This document shows positions 7,980 to 17,240 of a stretch of 64,000 nt of DNA, piece after piece (within the stretch, counting starts at the first letter, position 1; every line of letters begins with the position of its first letter). Origin of the DNA: CAYPLH01 sp964411505 (GTDB lineage Bacteria; Bacillota; Clostridia; CAYPLH01; DUMO01); NCBI GenBank assembly GCA_964411505.1, contig CAYPLH010000019.1, forward strand, positions 1-64,000, given 5' to 3'. A program made the translations under genes and the position numbers. The notes under the pieces are model-generated. The model was not told the origin of the DNA and did no database searches. It saw only the letters and a program-made list of their open reading frames with translations.

Positions 7980-10277
7980 ATGAGGATGTTTAATCTAATA
8001 TTAAAGAAATCATATAATAAATATCTGTTTTGTTTTCTTTTAATTATTTGTTTGTTTTCAATTGCTTATATACTAATTTATCAAAGATATCAAAACTTAA
8101 TAAAGAATGAGATAAATAGTAATAGATGTGAAGTTGTTTCTAGGATAGGCAAAGATATAGACCAGAATGTGTATGAAGTTTTGAAACTTATTTACCAGTC
8201 TAAAGATGATTCGGATTTATACAAAATAGATGAAAAGGACAAAATAAGCCATTTCGATTATTCTATGATACAAAGGTATATAGCACGTAATACTATAGTC
8301 AACTCGTTTGTAGAAGATATAGTTTTTTATATTAAGGATGACAATGTTATAATTAACAAAGAAGGAAGCTTTAATTTTGACCAGTTTTTTGAAAGATACA
8401 TGATAAATTCAAGCAAAAACAAGTATTTTTGGAAGGAGTACTTAAATAGTATAATTAAACCACATAATACAGGGACAATAGTTTTTCCGGTTAACACATA
8501 TGAAACAAAAGTTTTCCCTGATAAAATTATTGAAAGAGATTTGGCCATTTTTACTGCTGACAATCGTATGTTTGAAAATATGTGCTTTATGGTCTTAATA
8601 AACACTGACAAGATTGATCTATTATGCGGTTCAGATTTTATTATTTATGACAATGATTCAAAAAGTATCATATATAATAGCAATAAGTATGATATTGATA
8701 TTAATAAAATAATTGATAATTTAAGTATGAACCAAAACTCCATTAAATTAGACACCTCTCAAAAGAGAGACTATTGTGCTTATTACACAAAATCATCACA
8801 TTACAATTGGTTTTATATAAAGATAATTCATGAGGATATAATATATACTGGTCTGGAAAGCTATAACAGGAGCACTATTGTTATAATATCATTACTATTT
8901 GTAACAACTGTACTATTATCATGCTTTTTTTCGAAAAAACTTTATAAACCGATAAAAAAAATAGTTGATGTGATAAGCCCTGCAGCGGCTAAAAGCACAA
9001 ACAATGTAAGTGATACACAAAAAATTTATGATTACATAGATTATACACATGATAGCTATATGTCCATAGAGCAAAAACTAGTAAATATTAAAAGGACTTG
9101 CAGGGAATCTATTTATGATAGACTTATAAGAATACCTGATATTTATATAGATGAAAACATACTTAATGAGCTGAATATAAAAAGCGATAGTTTTGATCAA
9201 TTTCTAATTATAAACTACCAAGTTATGTATAAGAATAAATTTAAAGAAATATCATTTTCTGAACACAATAGTTATGAGAAAGTTAACATAGTAGTTAAAG
9301 AACTTATAGACGCGACAATAAGTGATATGAACCTAGTGAAATACACCTTCAGAATCGGCATCAATTCATATGTTTCAATAGTAACAATAAATGGCGGAAA
9401 ATTTAATCGAAAATTGTTTGAAAATAATATTGTCAGAATTTTAAAAAATGACTACGAATATTTTTATATAAGATTTTCAGTAAGTGAAGTTTACCAAGGA
9501 ATCAGCAATTTAAAACAAGCATGTGATCAAGCGATATGGCTAAACCAATATTGTTCTTTAATCGAAAAAACCCAATTTATTACCAGCTCTAAAATTGATG
9601 ACATTCAAAAATTTCACATACCCAAAAAAACAGTAGATAAAATGAAGTGTCTTTTGGAGTTAGGAATATCGCATAGGACAAAAGAATATATGACTGAAAT
9701 ATTTGAATATTTTGAAGCAAAGGAAACCCCACTTTTGCATATAAAAAGATACTATGTTTCAGTGTTTAATGAATTATTTAAATTATCTGACGATGGAGTA
9801 CTTGATATAAAGCTTATAGATAGTTTATATATGAATTTAGATAGGTGTGAGGTGCGGGAAGATTTTGAAAAGCTGCTCAACAATATGAGTGATATAATGT
9901 ATGATAATATAGAATGCAAAAAGACATATGGGCATAATGCAGTCGATAAAATGGTGCAGTATATAAATGAAAATTATGATAAAGAGATATATCTTGATAT
10001 GTTCGCCAATATGTTCAAATTGTCACCGAATTATCTTTCAAGGTTGTTTAAAGATAGTATGGGTATTAATTATACAGAGTTTGTTAGCAAAGTTCGTATT
10101 AGGACTGCAAAAAGCATTCTTGAAGAACGTAAAATAAGAACAAAGGATCTTTCAGCAATGGTTGGTTATAGAGATTCTAATACATTTATTAAGGTTTTTA
10201 GGGAACATACAGGTGTTTCGCCTGGCGAATACCACAAACTTAAACAAATTTATCAAGACAACAATATATACCCTTAA
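7980..10277 (+). CDS. Membrane-bound AraC-family regulator (YesN/MsmR-like one-component sensor)
   Basis: The 765-residue protein has a transmembrane helix at about 15-35, an extracellular sensor region to about 297, a second helix at about 298-318 followed by a HAMP-like KKLYKPIKKIV, a long cytoplasmic linker, and a C-terminal two-HTH AraC domain from about 653 (KMVQYINENY ... LSPNYLSRLFK ... VGYRDSNTFIKVFREHTGVSPGEY). Such proteins sense a sugar or cell-wall ligand outside and bind DNA inside. ATG 7980 follows AAGGAG with 6-base spacing. It lies between the secreted lyase-like gene and the binding-protein/permease operon, which it probably controls. Confidence 0.9.
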   Translation: MRMFNLILKKSYNKYLFCFLLIICLFSIAYILIYQRYQNLIKNEINSNRCEVVSRIGKDIDQNVYEVLKLIYQSKDDSDLYKIDEKDKISHFDYSMIQRYIARNTIVNSFVEDIVFYIKDDNVIINKEGSFNFDQFFERYMINSSKNKYFWKEYLNSIIKPHNTGTIVFPVNTYETKVFPDKIIERDLAIFTADNRMFENMCFMVLINTDKIDLLCGSDFIIYDNDSKSIIYNSNKYDIDINKIIDNLSMNQNSIKLDTSQKRDYCAYYTKSSHYNWFYIKIIHEDIIYTGLESYNRSTIVIISLLFVTTVLLSCFFSKKLYKPIKKIVDVISPAAAKSTNNVSDTQKIYDYIDYTHDSYMSIEQKLVNIKRTCRESIYDRLIRIPDIYIDENILNELNIKSDSFDQFLIINYQVMYKNKFKEISFSEHNSYEKVNIVVKELIDATISDMNLVKYTFRIGINSYVSIVTINGGKFNRKLFENNIVRILKNDYEYFYIRFSVSEVYQGISNLKQACDQAIWLNQYCSLIEKTQFITSSKIDDIQKFHIPKKTVDKMKCLLELGISHRTKEYMTEIFEYFEAKETPLLHIKRYYVSVFNELFKLSDDGVLDIKLIDSLYMNLDRCEVREDFEKLLNNMSDIMYDNIECKKTYGHNAVDKMVQYINENYDKEIYLDMFANMFKLSPNYLSRLFKDSMGINYTEFVSKVRIRTAKSILEERKIRTKDLSAMVGYRDSNTFIKVFREHTGVSPGEYHKLKQIYQDNNIYP

Positions 10278-10339
10278 TAGTATTAATTGTCCCCATAAAG
10301 TCGTAAAAATGTTTTTTAACTACAGATAAACTTTGCAGT

Positions 10340-10357
10340 GAATTGCACATGCAATTC
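10340..10357. promoter_or_regulatory. Inverted repeat GAATTGC-ACAT-GCAATTC upstream of the binding-protein gene
   Basis: A perfect 7-bp inverted repeat with a 4-base centre lies about 80 bases before the first solute-binding gene. It could be an operator for the AraC protein encoded upstream; this is inferred from position only. Confidence 0.3.
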
Positions 10358-10435
10358 GGACTCAAAGATGGGACAAGAAGCAGAAAACTGTCTATGGAGC
10401 ACTAAATGATATAAAAAGTTGGGGGGTTAAATAGT

Positions 10436-11950
10436 TTGAAAAAGGTTGTTGCTGCTCTTGTGATATGCTTTTTAAGTATGAGTATATTATCAGGCTGTTT
10501 CATTAATGAGGTAGTACACGAAGCAAAGAAGAATAGCATCTTCCAAACAACCGATGCTGTGGAAATTGAGCTTGATCTATTGATATCATTTCATCCAAGC
10601 TGGCCTTATAATGAAGACTGGTGGATATGGAAAGCAATAGAAGAGGAAACTAGTGTTAAACTCAATACAGTTGCTGTACCCAATAATGAATATATTGATA
10701 AGGTTAACCTTGTTATTACATCAGGAAACATGCCGGACATATTCACAGTAGGACCTGCATCTTCCAGAAGATTGGGGGCAGACGGAGCTTTTTTGGAATT
10801 ATCATCTTTTATTGAACGAATGCCCAACTTCAAAAATTTCATAGAATACTCCCCTGAAACCTACCACGCTGCACTGGATGCTGATGGCAATTTATATTGT
10901 TTTCCATACTACGGTATGGGAGAAACCAACAGAAGAGGTTGGTTGTGCCGGGAAGATATATTTAAGAAACATAACTTGCAGCTGCCAAAAGATTATAATG
11001 AGCTTTACAAGGTTCTTGTAAAGCTGAAAGAGACATATCCTGATTCATACCCCTTAGGATTCAGATCCGGAATTAAACAGTTTGAAATGATAGGGCCGCA
11101 ATGGAATACAAGTGATGATTTTTACTATGATTTCGATAAAAAAGAATGGCGATACGGTCCTATCGAAGACAGCTTCAAAGAATTGGTTATATTCTTTAAC
11201 AAGTTGTTCAAAGAAGGTTTAATGCCGCCAGACTGGTTGACGATTACTACTAAACAGTGGCAGGACTTAATGTCAACAAATTGCAGCTTTGTTACAATTG
11301 ACTACATAGGCAGAATAGATTTTTTCAATATTCCTATGAGAAGCGTCAATTCCGACTATAAGTTGTCTTATATGCCGCCGCCTGCAGGTAAGAATGGTAA
11401 ACAGATATTTGCATACTCTCATTTTGCTGAAGGTGGTGTGGAAATAGCTTCTACATCTAATAAAGTTAATAGTATTATAAAATTATATGATTTCCTTTAC
11501 TCAGAGGAAGGAAAGGAGCTTACAAGCTGGGGTAAGGAGGGAGAAACCTATACTATTGTTAATGGTGTAAGAAAATTTATTAATGTCAATGAAATGGCTG
11601 ATATTAGAAAGAATTATGGCATTACTACCAACGGCGCAGGTGTATATTTTGATTACAGTTCACATATGAGCACATTTTCTGATGAGCTTAATACTGCAAT
11701 TATTGAAAGTACAAAATATGATGGAAAGAGGCAGCCAAGTGCAGTATTTAAGCGGGAGGAACTTAATGGAAGTGCTGTTGCAGACACTGCTATTAAAAAA
11801 CATAGAGATGAAAATATTGCAAAATTTATATTAGGCGAAAGAGATATTAAAGAATGGGCTAACTATGTTGCAGAGATGAAGAAACTTGGTGTTGATGAAA
11901 TACTAAATCTATACAGCGCTGCATATAATCGTATGACAAATATTAACTAG
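10436..11950 (+). CDS. Extracellular solute-binding lipoprotein (LplA-like), paralog 1
   Basis: Receptor for an oligosaccharide ABC importer, anchored by lipid at Cys21 (ILSGC lipobox). The 504-residue body has the features of large LplA/YtcQ-type binding proteins: S-H-P-S-W-P start of the mature domain, WWIWKAIEEET, SGNMPDIFTVG, DADGNLYCFP, YDFLYSEEGKELTSWG. It starts at TTG 10436 behind GGGGGG. It is closely related along its full length to the product at 14403. The permeases at 12430 and 13414 are the likely partners. Confidence 0.9.
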   Translation: MKKVVAALVICFLSMSILSGCFINEVVHEAKKNSIFQTTDAVEIELDLLISFHPSWPYNEDWWIWKAIEEETSVKLNTVAVPNNEYIDKVNLVITSGNMPDIFTVGPASSRRLGADGAFLELSSFIERMPNFKNFIEYSPETYHAALDADGNLYCFPYYGMGETNRRGWLCREDIFKKHNLQLPKDYNELYKVLVKLKETYPDSYPLGFRSGIKQFEMIGPQWNTSDDFYYDFDKKEWRYGPIEDSFKELVIFFNKLFKEGLMPPDWLTITTKQWQDLMSTNCSFVTIDYIGRIDFFNIPMRSVNSDYKLSYMPPPAGKNGKQIFAYSHFAEGGVEIASTSNKVNSIIKLYDFLYSEEGKELTSWGKEGETYTIVNGVRKFINVNEMADIRKNYGITTNGAGVYFDYSSHMSTFSDELNTAIIESTKYDGKRQPSAVFKREELNGSAVADTAIKKHRDENIAKFILGERDIKEWANYVAEMKKLGVDEILNLYSAAYNRMTNIN

Positions 11951-12006
11951 AAGCCGAAAAAGACACATCAGTTAAAAAATATTTAATTTTATGAATGCAG
12001 GAAATA

Positions 12007-12042
12007 GATGCTGCCTTTTGTTAATAGAGGCAGCATCTTATT
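12007..12042 (+). terminator. Terminator after the first binding-protein gene
   Basis: GATGCTGCC (12007-12015) pairs with GGCAGCATC (12029-12037), followed by TTATTTATT. It may be an attenuator that lets the binding protein be made in excess over the permeases downstream. Confidence 0.65.
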
Positions 12043-12045
12043 TAT

Positions 12046-12196
12046 TGTCTAGGAAAGTATACTTTCCTAGACAATGGGGATTGCAAAGGGGAAGCCCCTT
12101 TGCTGCTTTAAGGAGGGTTTTTTTGGATGCGGAGCATCCGTCGAAGCGAACCATAAGGTTCCCTAGCGAAAAAAAGTGGCATAGCCCACTTTTTTA
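12046..12196. repeat. Multi-hairpin intergenic element (REP/MITE-like)
   Basis: A 150-base block of much higher GC content than its surroundings. It starts with a perfect 28-bp palindrome (12046-12073, half-site TGTCTAGGAAAGTA), then GCAAAGGGG-AAG-CCCCTTTGC (12083-12103), GGATGC-GGA-GCATCC (12125-12139), and ends with a terminator-like AAAAAGTGGC...CCACTTTTTT (12171-12195). An open frame crosses it but follows the hairpins rather than any protein pattern. It looks like a non-coding dispersed repeat inserted between the binding-protein and permease genes. The rest of 12197-12429 shows nothing clear. Confidence 0.6.
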
Positions 12197-12429
12197 AGTT
12201 ATAATGGTCGAGACTCAACAGTCATCAGTGTTTTAATAAAAGATAGGTTAAAATTGACTTTATAGTATTTATCAACGATCACATAATAATACGATAATAT
12301 TGGAATTAAACTATATACAAATCCTTCTAAAAGCAATTATTATTATACTATAGGACTACGAAAAAGTTCAGCAGCTGATTTAGTAGGCTCCAATAAGCGC
12401 ATAAAAATTTTTGAAGGGATGGTATTATA

Positions 12430-13398
12430 GTGAAAAGTAATGTATCAATTGCCTCAGCTTCATTAAATAGAAAAGCAAATTTTGCTGCTAAGAAAAAACT
12501 TGCTTTAAAAAGATTTAATGAAGGAAAGTATTTACTGCTACTATTCTTGCCTTGTCTGGTTTACTATATTATATTTAGATACCTGCCCATGTACGGTATT
12601 ATTATATCCTTTAAAGATTATAATCTTTTTAGGGGAGTGTTTGCCAGTAAGTGGGTTGGTCTAAAATATTACCGTATGTTTGTTAACAATCCTGATTCAT
12701 TTGAAATTATTAGAAATACTTTCTTGCTTGGAGTTTATAAGCTGTTTTGGGGATTCCCGGCCCCAATAATGTTTGCTCTTGTTTTGAATGAAGTGAGAAA
12801 TATTAAGTTTAAAAGGGTTGTGCAGACCATTAGTTATTTACCCCACTTTATGTCTACTGTTGTAGTAGTTGGTATGCTGCTTCAATTTCTTTCCCCGAGG
12901 TCAGGCTTTATAAACAGAATAATTATGTCATTAGGGGGAGATATGATCAACTTCATGTCTGATCCAGGGTGGTTCAGAACTGTATACATAGCATCAGGAA
13001 TATGGAGATCAGTTGGGTGGAGCGCGATAATATATTTGGCAGCATTAACATCAATAGATACATCGCTATACGAGGCGGCAATAATAGATGGTGCAAATAA
13101 GTTCAGGCAGATATGGCATGTTACATTGCCAGGTATAGCAAATACAATAATTACACTATTTATTTTAGATACTGGAAATGTATTGGATATCGGGTTTGAA
13201 AAAGTATTTTTAATGTATAACCCAGCAATTTATGAAACAGCAGATGTCATTGGCACTTATGTCTACAGGGTAGGCCTTGTTCAGGGGAACTTCAGCTATG
13301 CGACAGCAATAGGTCTTTCAAAGTCGTTAGTTTCACTTGTTATAGTAGCTGCTGCTAACTATTTGGCTAGGAAATTCTCAGATACAAGTATTTGGTAA
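12430..13398 (+). CDS. Sugar ABC transporter permease, LplB-like
   Basis: A 322-residue inner-membrane subunit of a CUT1-type importer, with six helices and the binding-protein-dependent EAA loop, here YEAAIIDGANKFRQIWHVTLPGI at about 216-238. The basic N-terminus of about 35 residues before the first helix (LLLLFLPCLVYYIIF) is typical of LplB proteins. The GTG start at 12430 follows GAAGGGA. It is 15 bases from the next permease gene. No ATPase gene accompanies the pair. Confidence 0.92.
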   Translation: MKSNVSIASASLNRKANFAAKKKLALKRFNEGKYLLLLFLPCLVYYIIFRYLPMYGIIISFKDYNLFRGVFASKWVGLKYYRMFVNNPDSFEIIRNTFLLGVYKLFWGFPAPIMFALVLNEVRNIKFKRVVQTISYLPHFMSTVVVVGMLLQFLSPRSGFINRIIMSLGGDMINFMSDPGWFRTVYIASGIWRSVGWSAIIYLAALTSIDTSLYEAAIIDGANKFRQIWHVTLPGIANTIITLFILDTGNVLDIGFEKVFLMYNPAIYETADVIGTYVYRVGLVQGNFSYATAIGLSKSLVSLVIVAAANYLARKFSDTSIW

Positions 13399-13413
13399 GG
13401 GGAGGATGATTAC

Positions 13414-14283
13414 ATGAGAACATCTAAATTTGGTTATATTTTCACAATACTTAAAATTGGTTTTCTGTTGTTTATAGTCGTTATAACGCTATACCCATTT
13501 CTTAATATGATAGCAGTTTCTTTAAGCAAGGATATTTATATTTTAAGGAATCAGATAGGCATTATACCTAAGGGTTTAAACTTCAATACTTATAAAACAG
13601 TGCTAAAAGATACTCGGATACTAAAGTCCTATTACAACACCATAGTTTACGTAGTCTTAGGAACCTCTATTGCCCTTTCTGTTACTGCAGCGGCTGCGTT
13701 TGCATTGTCAAGTCCAAAACTTCCATTTAGGAAGGGGTTTACCCTTATGATAGTCTTTACAATGTTTTTTGGTGGGGGAATGATACCAACATACCTTGTT
13801 GTCAAATCACTTAAAATGATTGACACAATTTGGGCTGTGATTATTCCCGGGAGCATATCAACTTGGAATATAATCCTAATGAGATCCTTCTTCTCGGCAA
13901 TTCCAAAAGAGCTAGGAGAATCAGCTAGAATGGATGGACTTAAGGATATAGGTGTTTTCTGGTACATAATACTTCCATTATCTAAAGCAGCACTCTCAAC
14001 TATAGGGTTGTTTTATGCTGTTGGCTACTGGAACTCATTCATGGGTCCATTTATATATCTGACAAAACCGGATAAATATCCTCTGCAGGTTATCTTGCGG
14101 CAAATAGTTATCGCTAACGAATACATAGGTGATGTAACAGGTATTAGTGGCGATACACTTATCATACCTGAAGCTTTAAAATTCGCAACAATAGTTGTAT
14201 CCACGCTCCCAATAATTTGCGTATATCCGTTTTTACAAAAACACTTCGTTAAAGGGATTATGCTAGGGGCGGTGAAAGGGTAG
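13414..14283 (+). CDS. Sugar ABC transporter permease, YtcP-like
   Basis: A 289-residue partner of the LplB-like permease. It has six helices and the EAA loop ELGESARMDGLKDIGVFWYI at about 168-187, and ends with FVKGIMLGAVKG, the usual YtcP tail. ATG 13414 follows AAGGGGAGG. A 33-codon cysteine-rich ORF and the second binding protein follow without a terminator, so all belong to one transcript. Confidence 0.92.
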   Translation: MRTSKFGYIFTILKIGFLLFIVVITLYPFLNMIAVSLSKDIYILRNQIGIIPKGLNFNTYKTVLKDTRILKSYYNTIVYVVLGTSIALSVTAAAAFALSSPKLPFRKGFTLMIVFTMFFGGGMIPTYLVVKSLKMIDTIWAVIIPGSISTWNIILMRSFFSAIPKELGESARMDGLKDIGVFWYIILPLSKAALSTIGLFYAVGYWNSFMGPFIYLTKPDKYPLQVILRQIVIANEYIGDVTGISGDTLIIPEALKFATIVVSTLPIICVYPFLQKHFVKGIMLGAVKG

Positions 14284-14298
14284 GGAGTGTGAAAGATC

Positions 14299-14400
14299 AT
14301 GAAGTTATTTGGTGATTGTTTGAGCGGCTCATGTGGTTGCTGCTTATGTTGTTTCAAACCGCCACAGTGCGTTTGTAAAATAAATAATCAGGAGGTTTAG
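14299..14400 (+). CDS. Cysteine-rich micropeptide (33 aa, 8 Cys)
   Basis: A short frame runs from ATG 14299 to TAG 14398-14400. Cysteines are at 7, 12, 14, 15, 17, 18, 24 and 26, including the run CGCCLCC. It begins 15 bases after the permease stop, has GGGAG at 14283-14287 (spacing 11), and its last codons form the AGGAGG of the next gene, whose ATG is 3 bases beyond the stop. That layout favours translational coupling. No signal peptide is present. The high cysteine density suggests a metal-binding or thiol peptide, but no family is recognised. It could also be a non-functional frame over a ribosome-binding region. Confidence 0.4.
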   Translation: MKLFGDCLSGSCGCCLCCFKPPQCVCKINNQEV

Positions 14401-14402
14401 TT

Positions 14403-15917
14403 ATGAAAAAAGTAGTTGTTAGTCTGTTGATATGCTTTTTAATGGTAAGTATATTACCAGGATGTGTTACGAATGAGGGGGGAACAGATGGAAAAGGTGG
14501 TAGTACTAGCAGCTCGCCAGATTTGAATGAGCCGGTAGTTGAGCTTGAAATGTTGACTTCATCCCATCCTAGCTGGCCACATTTAGATGACTGGTGGATA
14601 TGGGACGCAATTGAAAAGACAACCAATGTCAAACTCAATATAGTTGCTACACCAAATACCGGGCACACAGAGAAGGTTCACCTGACTATAGCATCAGGAA
14701 ATTTACCAGATCTATTTACCGTCGGACCAGGAACTGCCCGAAATATTGGAGCTGATGGTGCGTTTCTGGAATTAAAACCCCTTATTGACAGAATGCCCAA
14801 CTTTAAAAAGTTTATAGAATTCTCCCCTGAGACGTATGAAGCTGCGCTGGATGCTGATGGGAATCTTTATTGTTTTCCAACCTACGGTATGGGAGAAACC
14901 AACAGAAGAGGCTGGATGTACCGTGAGGATTTATTTAAGAAACATAACCTCGGGATACCTAAAGATTATAATGAGCTCTACCAAGTTCTTGTAAAACTTA
15001 AAGCAGAATACCCCGAATCATTCCCTCTTGGGTTCAGGTCTAATATAAAGCAGTTTGAAATGATTGGACCACAATGGAACACGAATCAATATTTATACTA
15101 CGATTTTGATAAAGATGAATGGCGTTACGGTCCAATTGAAGACAGTTACAAAGAGATGGTAATATACTTTAACAAACTGTTTAAAGAAGGCTTGATGCCA
15201 CCTGACTTCATGTCAATTGCGGCTAAAGAGTGGCAAGATTTAATGACTACAGATACTAGCTTTGTTACACTTGATTATGTAGGGAGAATTGACTTTTTTA
15301 CACCCACAATGAGAGAGGAAAATCCAGACTTTAAGTTGAGTTACTTGCCGCCACCAGCAGGTAAAAATGGTAAACAGTTATTTGCATATTCCCATATTGC
15401 AGACGGCGGGGTGGAAGTAGCTTCTACTTCTAAAAAGGTCGATACTGTTGTTAAACTATATGACTTCCTTTACTCCGACGAGGGCAAAGAGCTTACTAGT
15501 TGGGGTAAGGAAGGAGAAACCTACACTGTTGTAAACGGTCAAAGAAAGTTTATTGATGTCACTGAAATGGCTGACATAAGAATAAAATATGGTATTACAA
15601 CTGGTGGTGCAGGTGTGTTTTTTGATTACGGAGGACACATGAGTACATTTTCTGATGAGCTTAATGTAGCGATAACCGAAAGCAGAGAATATGATGGGAA
15701 GAGGCAGCCGACTGTAGTATTTAAACAGGAGGAGACTGATGAGAGGTCTGTCGTAGACACAGCCTTGAAGAAGCACAGAGATGAAAATATCGCAAAATTT
15801 GTAATCGGAACTAGAGATATAAGTGAATGGGACGATTATGTAGCGGAAGCCATGAAGCTTGGTGTTGAAAGAATGCTTGAATTACAGAAAATAGCACATG
15901 ACCGTAAAATGAAGTAA
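14403..15917 (+). CDS. Extracellular solute-binding lipoprotein (LplA-like), paralog 2
   Basis: A 504-residue lipoprotein with lipobox ILPGC (Cys21), equal in length to the product at 10436 and alike almost throughout (both share YGMGETNRRGW, PLGFRS-x-IKQFEMIGPQWN and LYDFLYS-EGKELTSWGKEGETYT). Differences cluster just after the lipid anchor and at the C-terminus. ATG 14403 follows AGGAGG that lies inside the micropeptide gene. Two receptors around one permease pair suggests a duplication that broadened or tuned ligand range. Confidence 0.92.
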   Translation: MKKVVVSLLICFLMVSILPGCVTNEGGTDGKGGSTSSSPDLNEPVVELEMLTSSHPSWPHLDDWWIWDAIEKTTNVKLNIVATPNTGHTEKVHLTIASGNLPDLFTVGPGTARNIGADGAFLELKPLIDRMPNFKKFIEFSPETYEAALDADGNLYCFPTYGMGETNRRGWMYREDLFKKHNLGIPKDYNELYQVLVKLKAEYPESFPLGFRSNIKQFEMIGPQWNTNQYLYYDFDKDEWRYGPIEDSYKEMVIYFNKLFKEGLMPPDFMSIAAKEWQDLMTTDTSFVTLDYVGRIDFFTPTMREENPDFKLSYLPPPAGKNGKQLFAYSHIADGGVEVASTSKKVDTVVKLYDFLYSDEGKELTSWGKEGETYTVVNGQRKFIDVTEMADIRIKYGITTGGAGVFFDYGGHMSTFSDELNVAITESREYDGKRQPTVVFKQEETDERSVVDTALKKHRDENIAKFVIGTRDISEWDDYVAEAMKLGVERMLELQKIAHDRKMK

Positions 15918-15939
15918 AATGTTAGTTTTTTAATTAGAG

Positions 15940-15975
15940 ATACTGCCTTCGATTATTGAGGGCAGTATTTTTTTG
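15940..15975 (+). terminator. Terminator of the importer operon
   Basis: ATACTGCC (15940-15947) pairs with GGCAGTAT (15961-15968) and is followed by a run of T to 15974. Confidence 0.85.
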
Positions 15976-16183
15976 GCGGATTAGACCTCTTTCAAAAAGA
16001 AAGGAATTTTCTTTTCGAAACAAAGTTAATGTTTATAAGTAATGCGTGTGAACATTAAGTGAATAAAGTCAAAATCAATAGCATATTAAATGTTTCTTGT
16101 ATTCTGCAATGAATTTACAATATAATAAATAATAATTGGAATTACTTATTATTAAAAAAATATATTACAAGGAGATGCAAAGA

Positions 16184-16777
16184 TTGAACAAAGAAAGACT
16201 AAAAAAGCAAATTGAGTTTATTACTGAAATTGATAAACTTAAGCAGATATATAGGCAGAATGTTGTAATCGGAACAAAAAGAAATGAAAATGATGCAGAG
16301 CATTCATGGCATTTAGCTGTAATGGCAATTCTGCTCTCAGAATATTTCATCGAAAAAGAAATTGACATGCTTAAGGTCATTAAAATGGTACTTATTCATG
16401 ATATTGTGGAAATAGATGCAGGAGATACCTTTTGCTATGATAAGGAGGGTCAAAAAGATAAGGCAGAGCGCGAAACAAAGGCAGCAAAAAGGCTTTTTAA
16501 CATTTTACCACAAGATCAGGCTTGTGAAATACGTGAGCTCTGGGATGAATTTGAAAACTTGAATACAGCTGAAGCAAGGTTTGCATCTTGCCTAGACAGG
16601 CTTCAGCCATTAATTTTAAATTACAATACCAGCGGGCATACATGGCAGAAGCCTGGAGTTACCAGTGCCAATGTAATGAAAAGAAATGAAATGTTGGAGG
16701 AAAACACTCCAAAACTTTGGGAATTTGTTTTAGAAGTTGTTGAGGACTCGATTTCAAAAGGTTATTTGAAGCGGTAG
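16184..16777 (+). CDS. HD-domain hydrolase, YfbR/HDDC2-like 5'-deoxynucleotidase
   Basis: A cytosolic 197-residue metal-dependent phosphohydrolase. The HD motifs are NDAEHSWHLA (first His), LIHDIVEIDAGD (HD pair and following Glu/Asp), and the late Asp in FASCLDRLQPL. The family converts dNMPs to deoxynucleosides. The TTG at 16184 is chosen because AAGGAG (16169-16174) lies 9 bases upstream and translation begins right at the conserved domain; an open frame continues back to 16136 but has no ribosome site. It stands alone. Confidence 0.85.
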   Translation: MNKERLKKQIEFITEIDKLKQIYRQNVVIGTKRNENDAEHSWHLAVMAILLSEYFIEKEIDMLKVIKMVLIHDIVEIDAGDTFCYDKEGQKDKAERETKAAKRLFNILPQDQACEIRELWDEFENLNTAEARFASCLDRLQPLILNYNTSGHTWQKPGVTSANVMKRNEMLEENTPKLWEFVLEVVEDSISKGYLKR

Positions 16778-16874
16778 AGTTACAGAAATTGTTACTGCTC
16801 ACATAACTGAATTAGAGATGATTGTTCATCTATTAGTTTACTTAGACCCTATGTGAACTAAAAAAAGTAAGCTC

Positions 16875-16944
16875 TCAATAAATGGAACATGTGGTACGAT
16901 GTGACATTGTCATAAGTGGATCATATTTTCAATAAATGGAACAT
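16875..16944. repeat. Pair of 16-bp direct repeats, possible insertion-sequence end remnant
   Basis: TCAATAAATGGAACAT occurs at 16875-16890 and 16929-16944, separated by a stretch containing CATAAGTGGATCA, a degenerate version of the same word. Repeated short words of this kind are found at the ends of IS21-type elements. No transposase gene is nearby, so this would be a solo end. The rest of 16778-17240 has no gene that can be supported. Confidence 0.35.
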
Positions 16945-17240
16945 ATTAAATTATTGATTATGCTTGCATGGAAGTGTATAATATTCCTAGCAAACTTAAA
17001 GCTATTAATTACTTTAATGAAGTTTCCATTTTGTCGAATTTCATTAGCTTCTAAAAATGCTGGAGCAACTAAAGTATTTGGTAGTAAATCATGAAGGAAT
17101 TGCAGCTTATGTGGAAAGTACTTGCATAGGTTTTGAAGTTTAAATGCTTTGGAATGAATAATTATACAAGTAATGCAAAAAGTTTGTTGGAAAAAGTGGA
17201 AGGGTGTTTATAATAATTAAGCTAATATTGGGGGTATTAT

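Noticed and set aside
11991..12197. 68-codon open frame across the multi-hairpin element
   Set aside because: No usable ribosome site; the frame is made of inverted repeats and two terminator-like structures, which explains its residues better than coding does.
16968..17054. 28-codon ORF before gdhA
   Set aside because: No ribosome site and no recognisable pattern; it follows a possible IS end.
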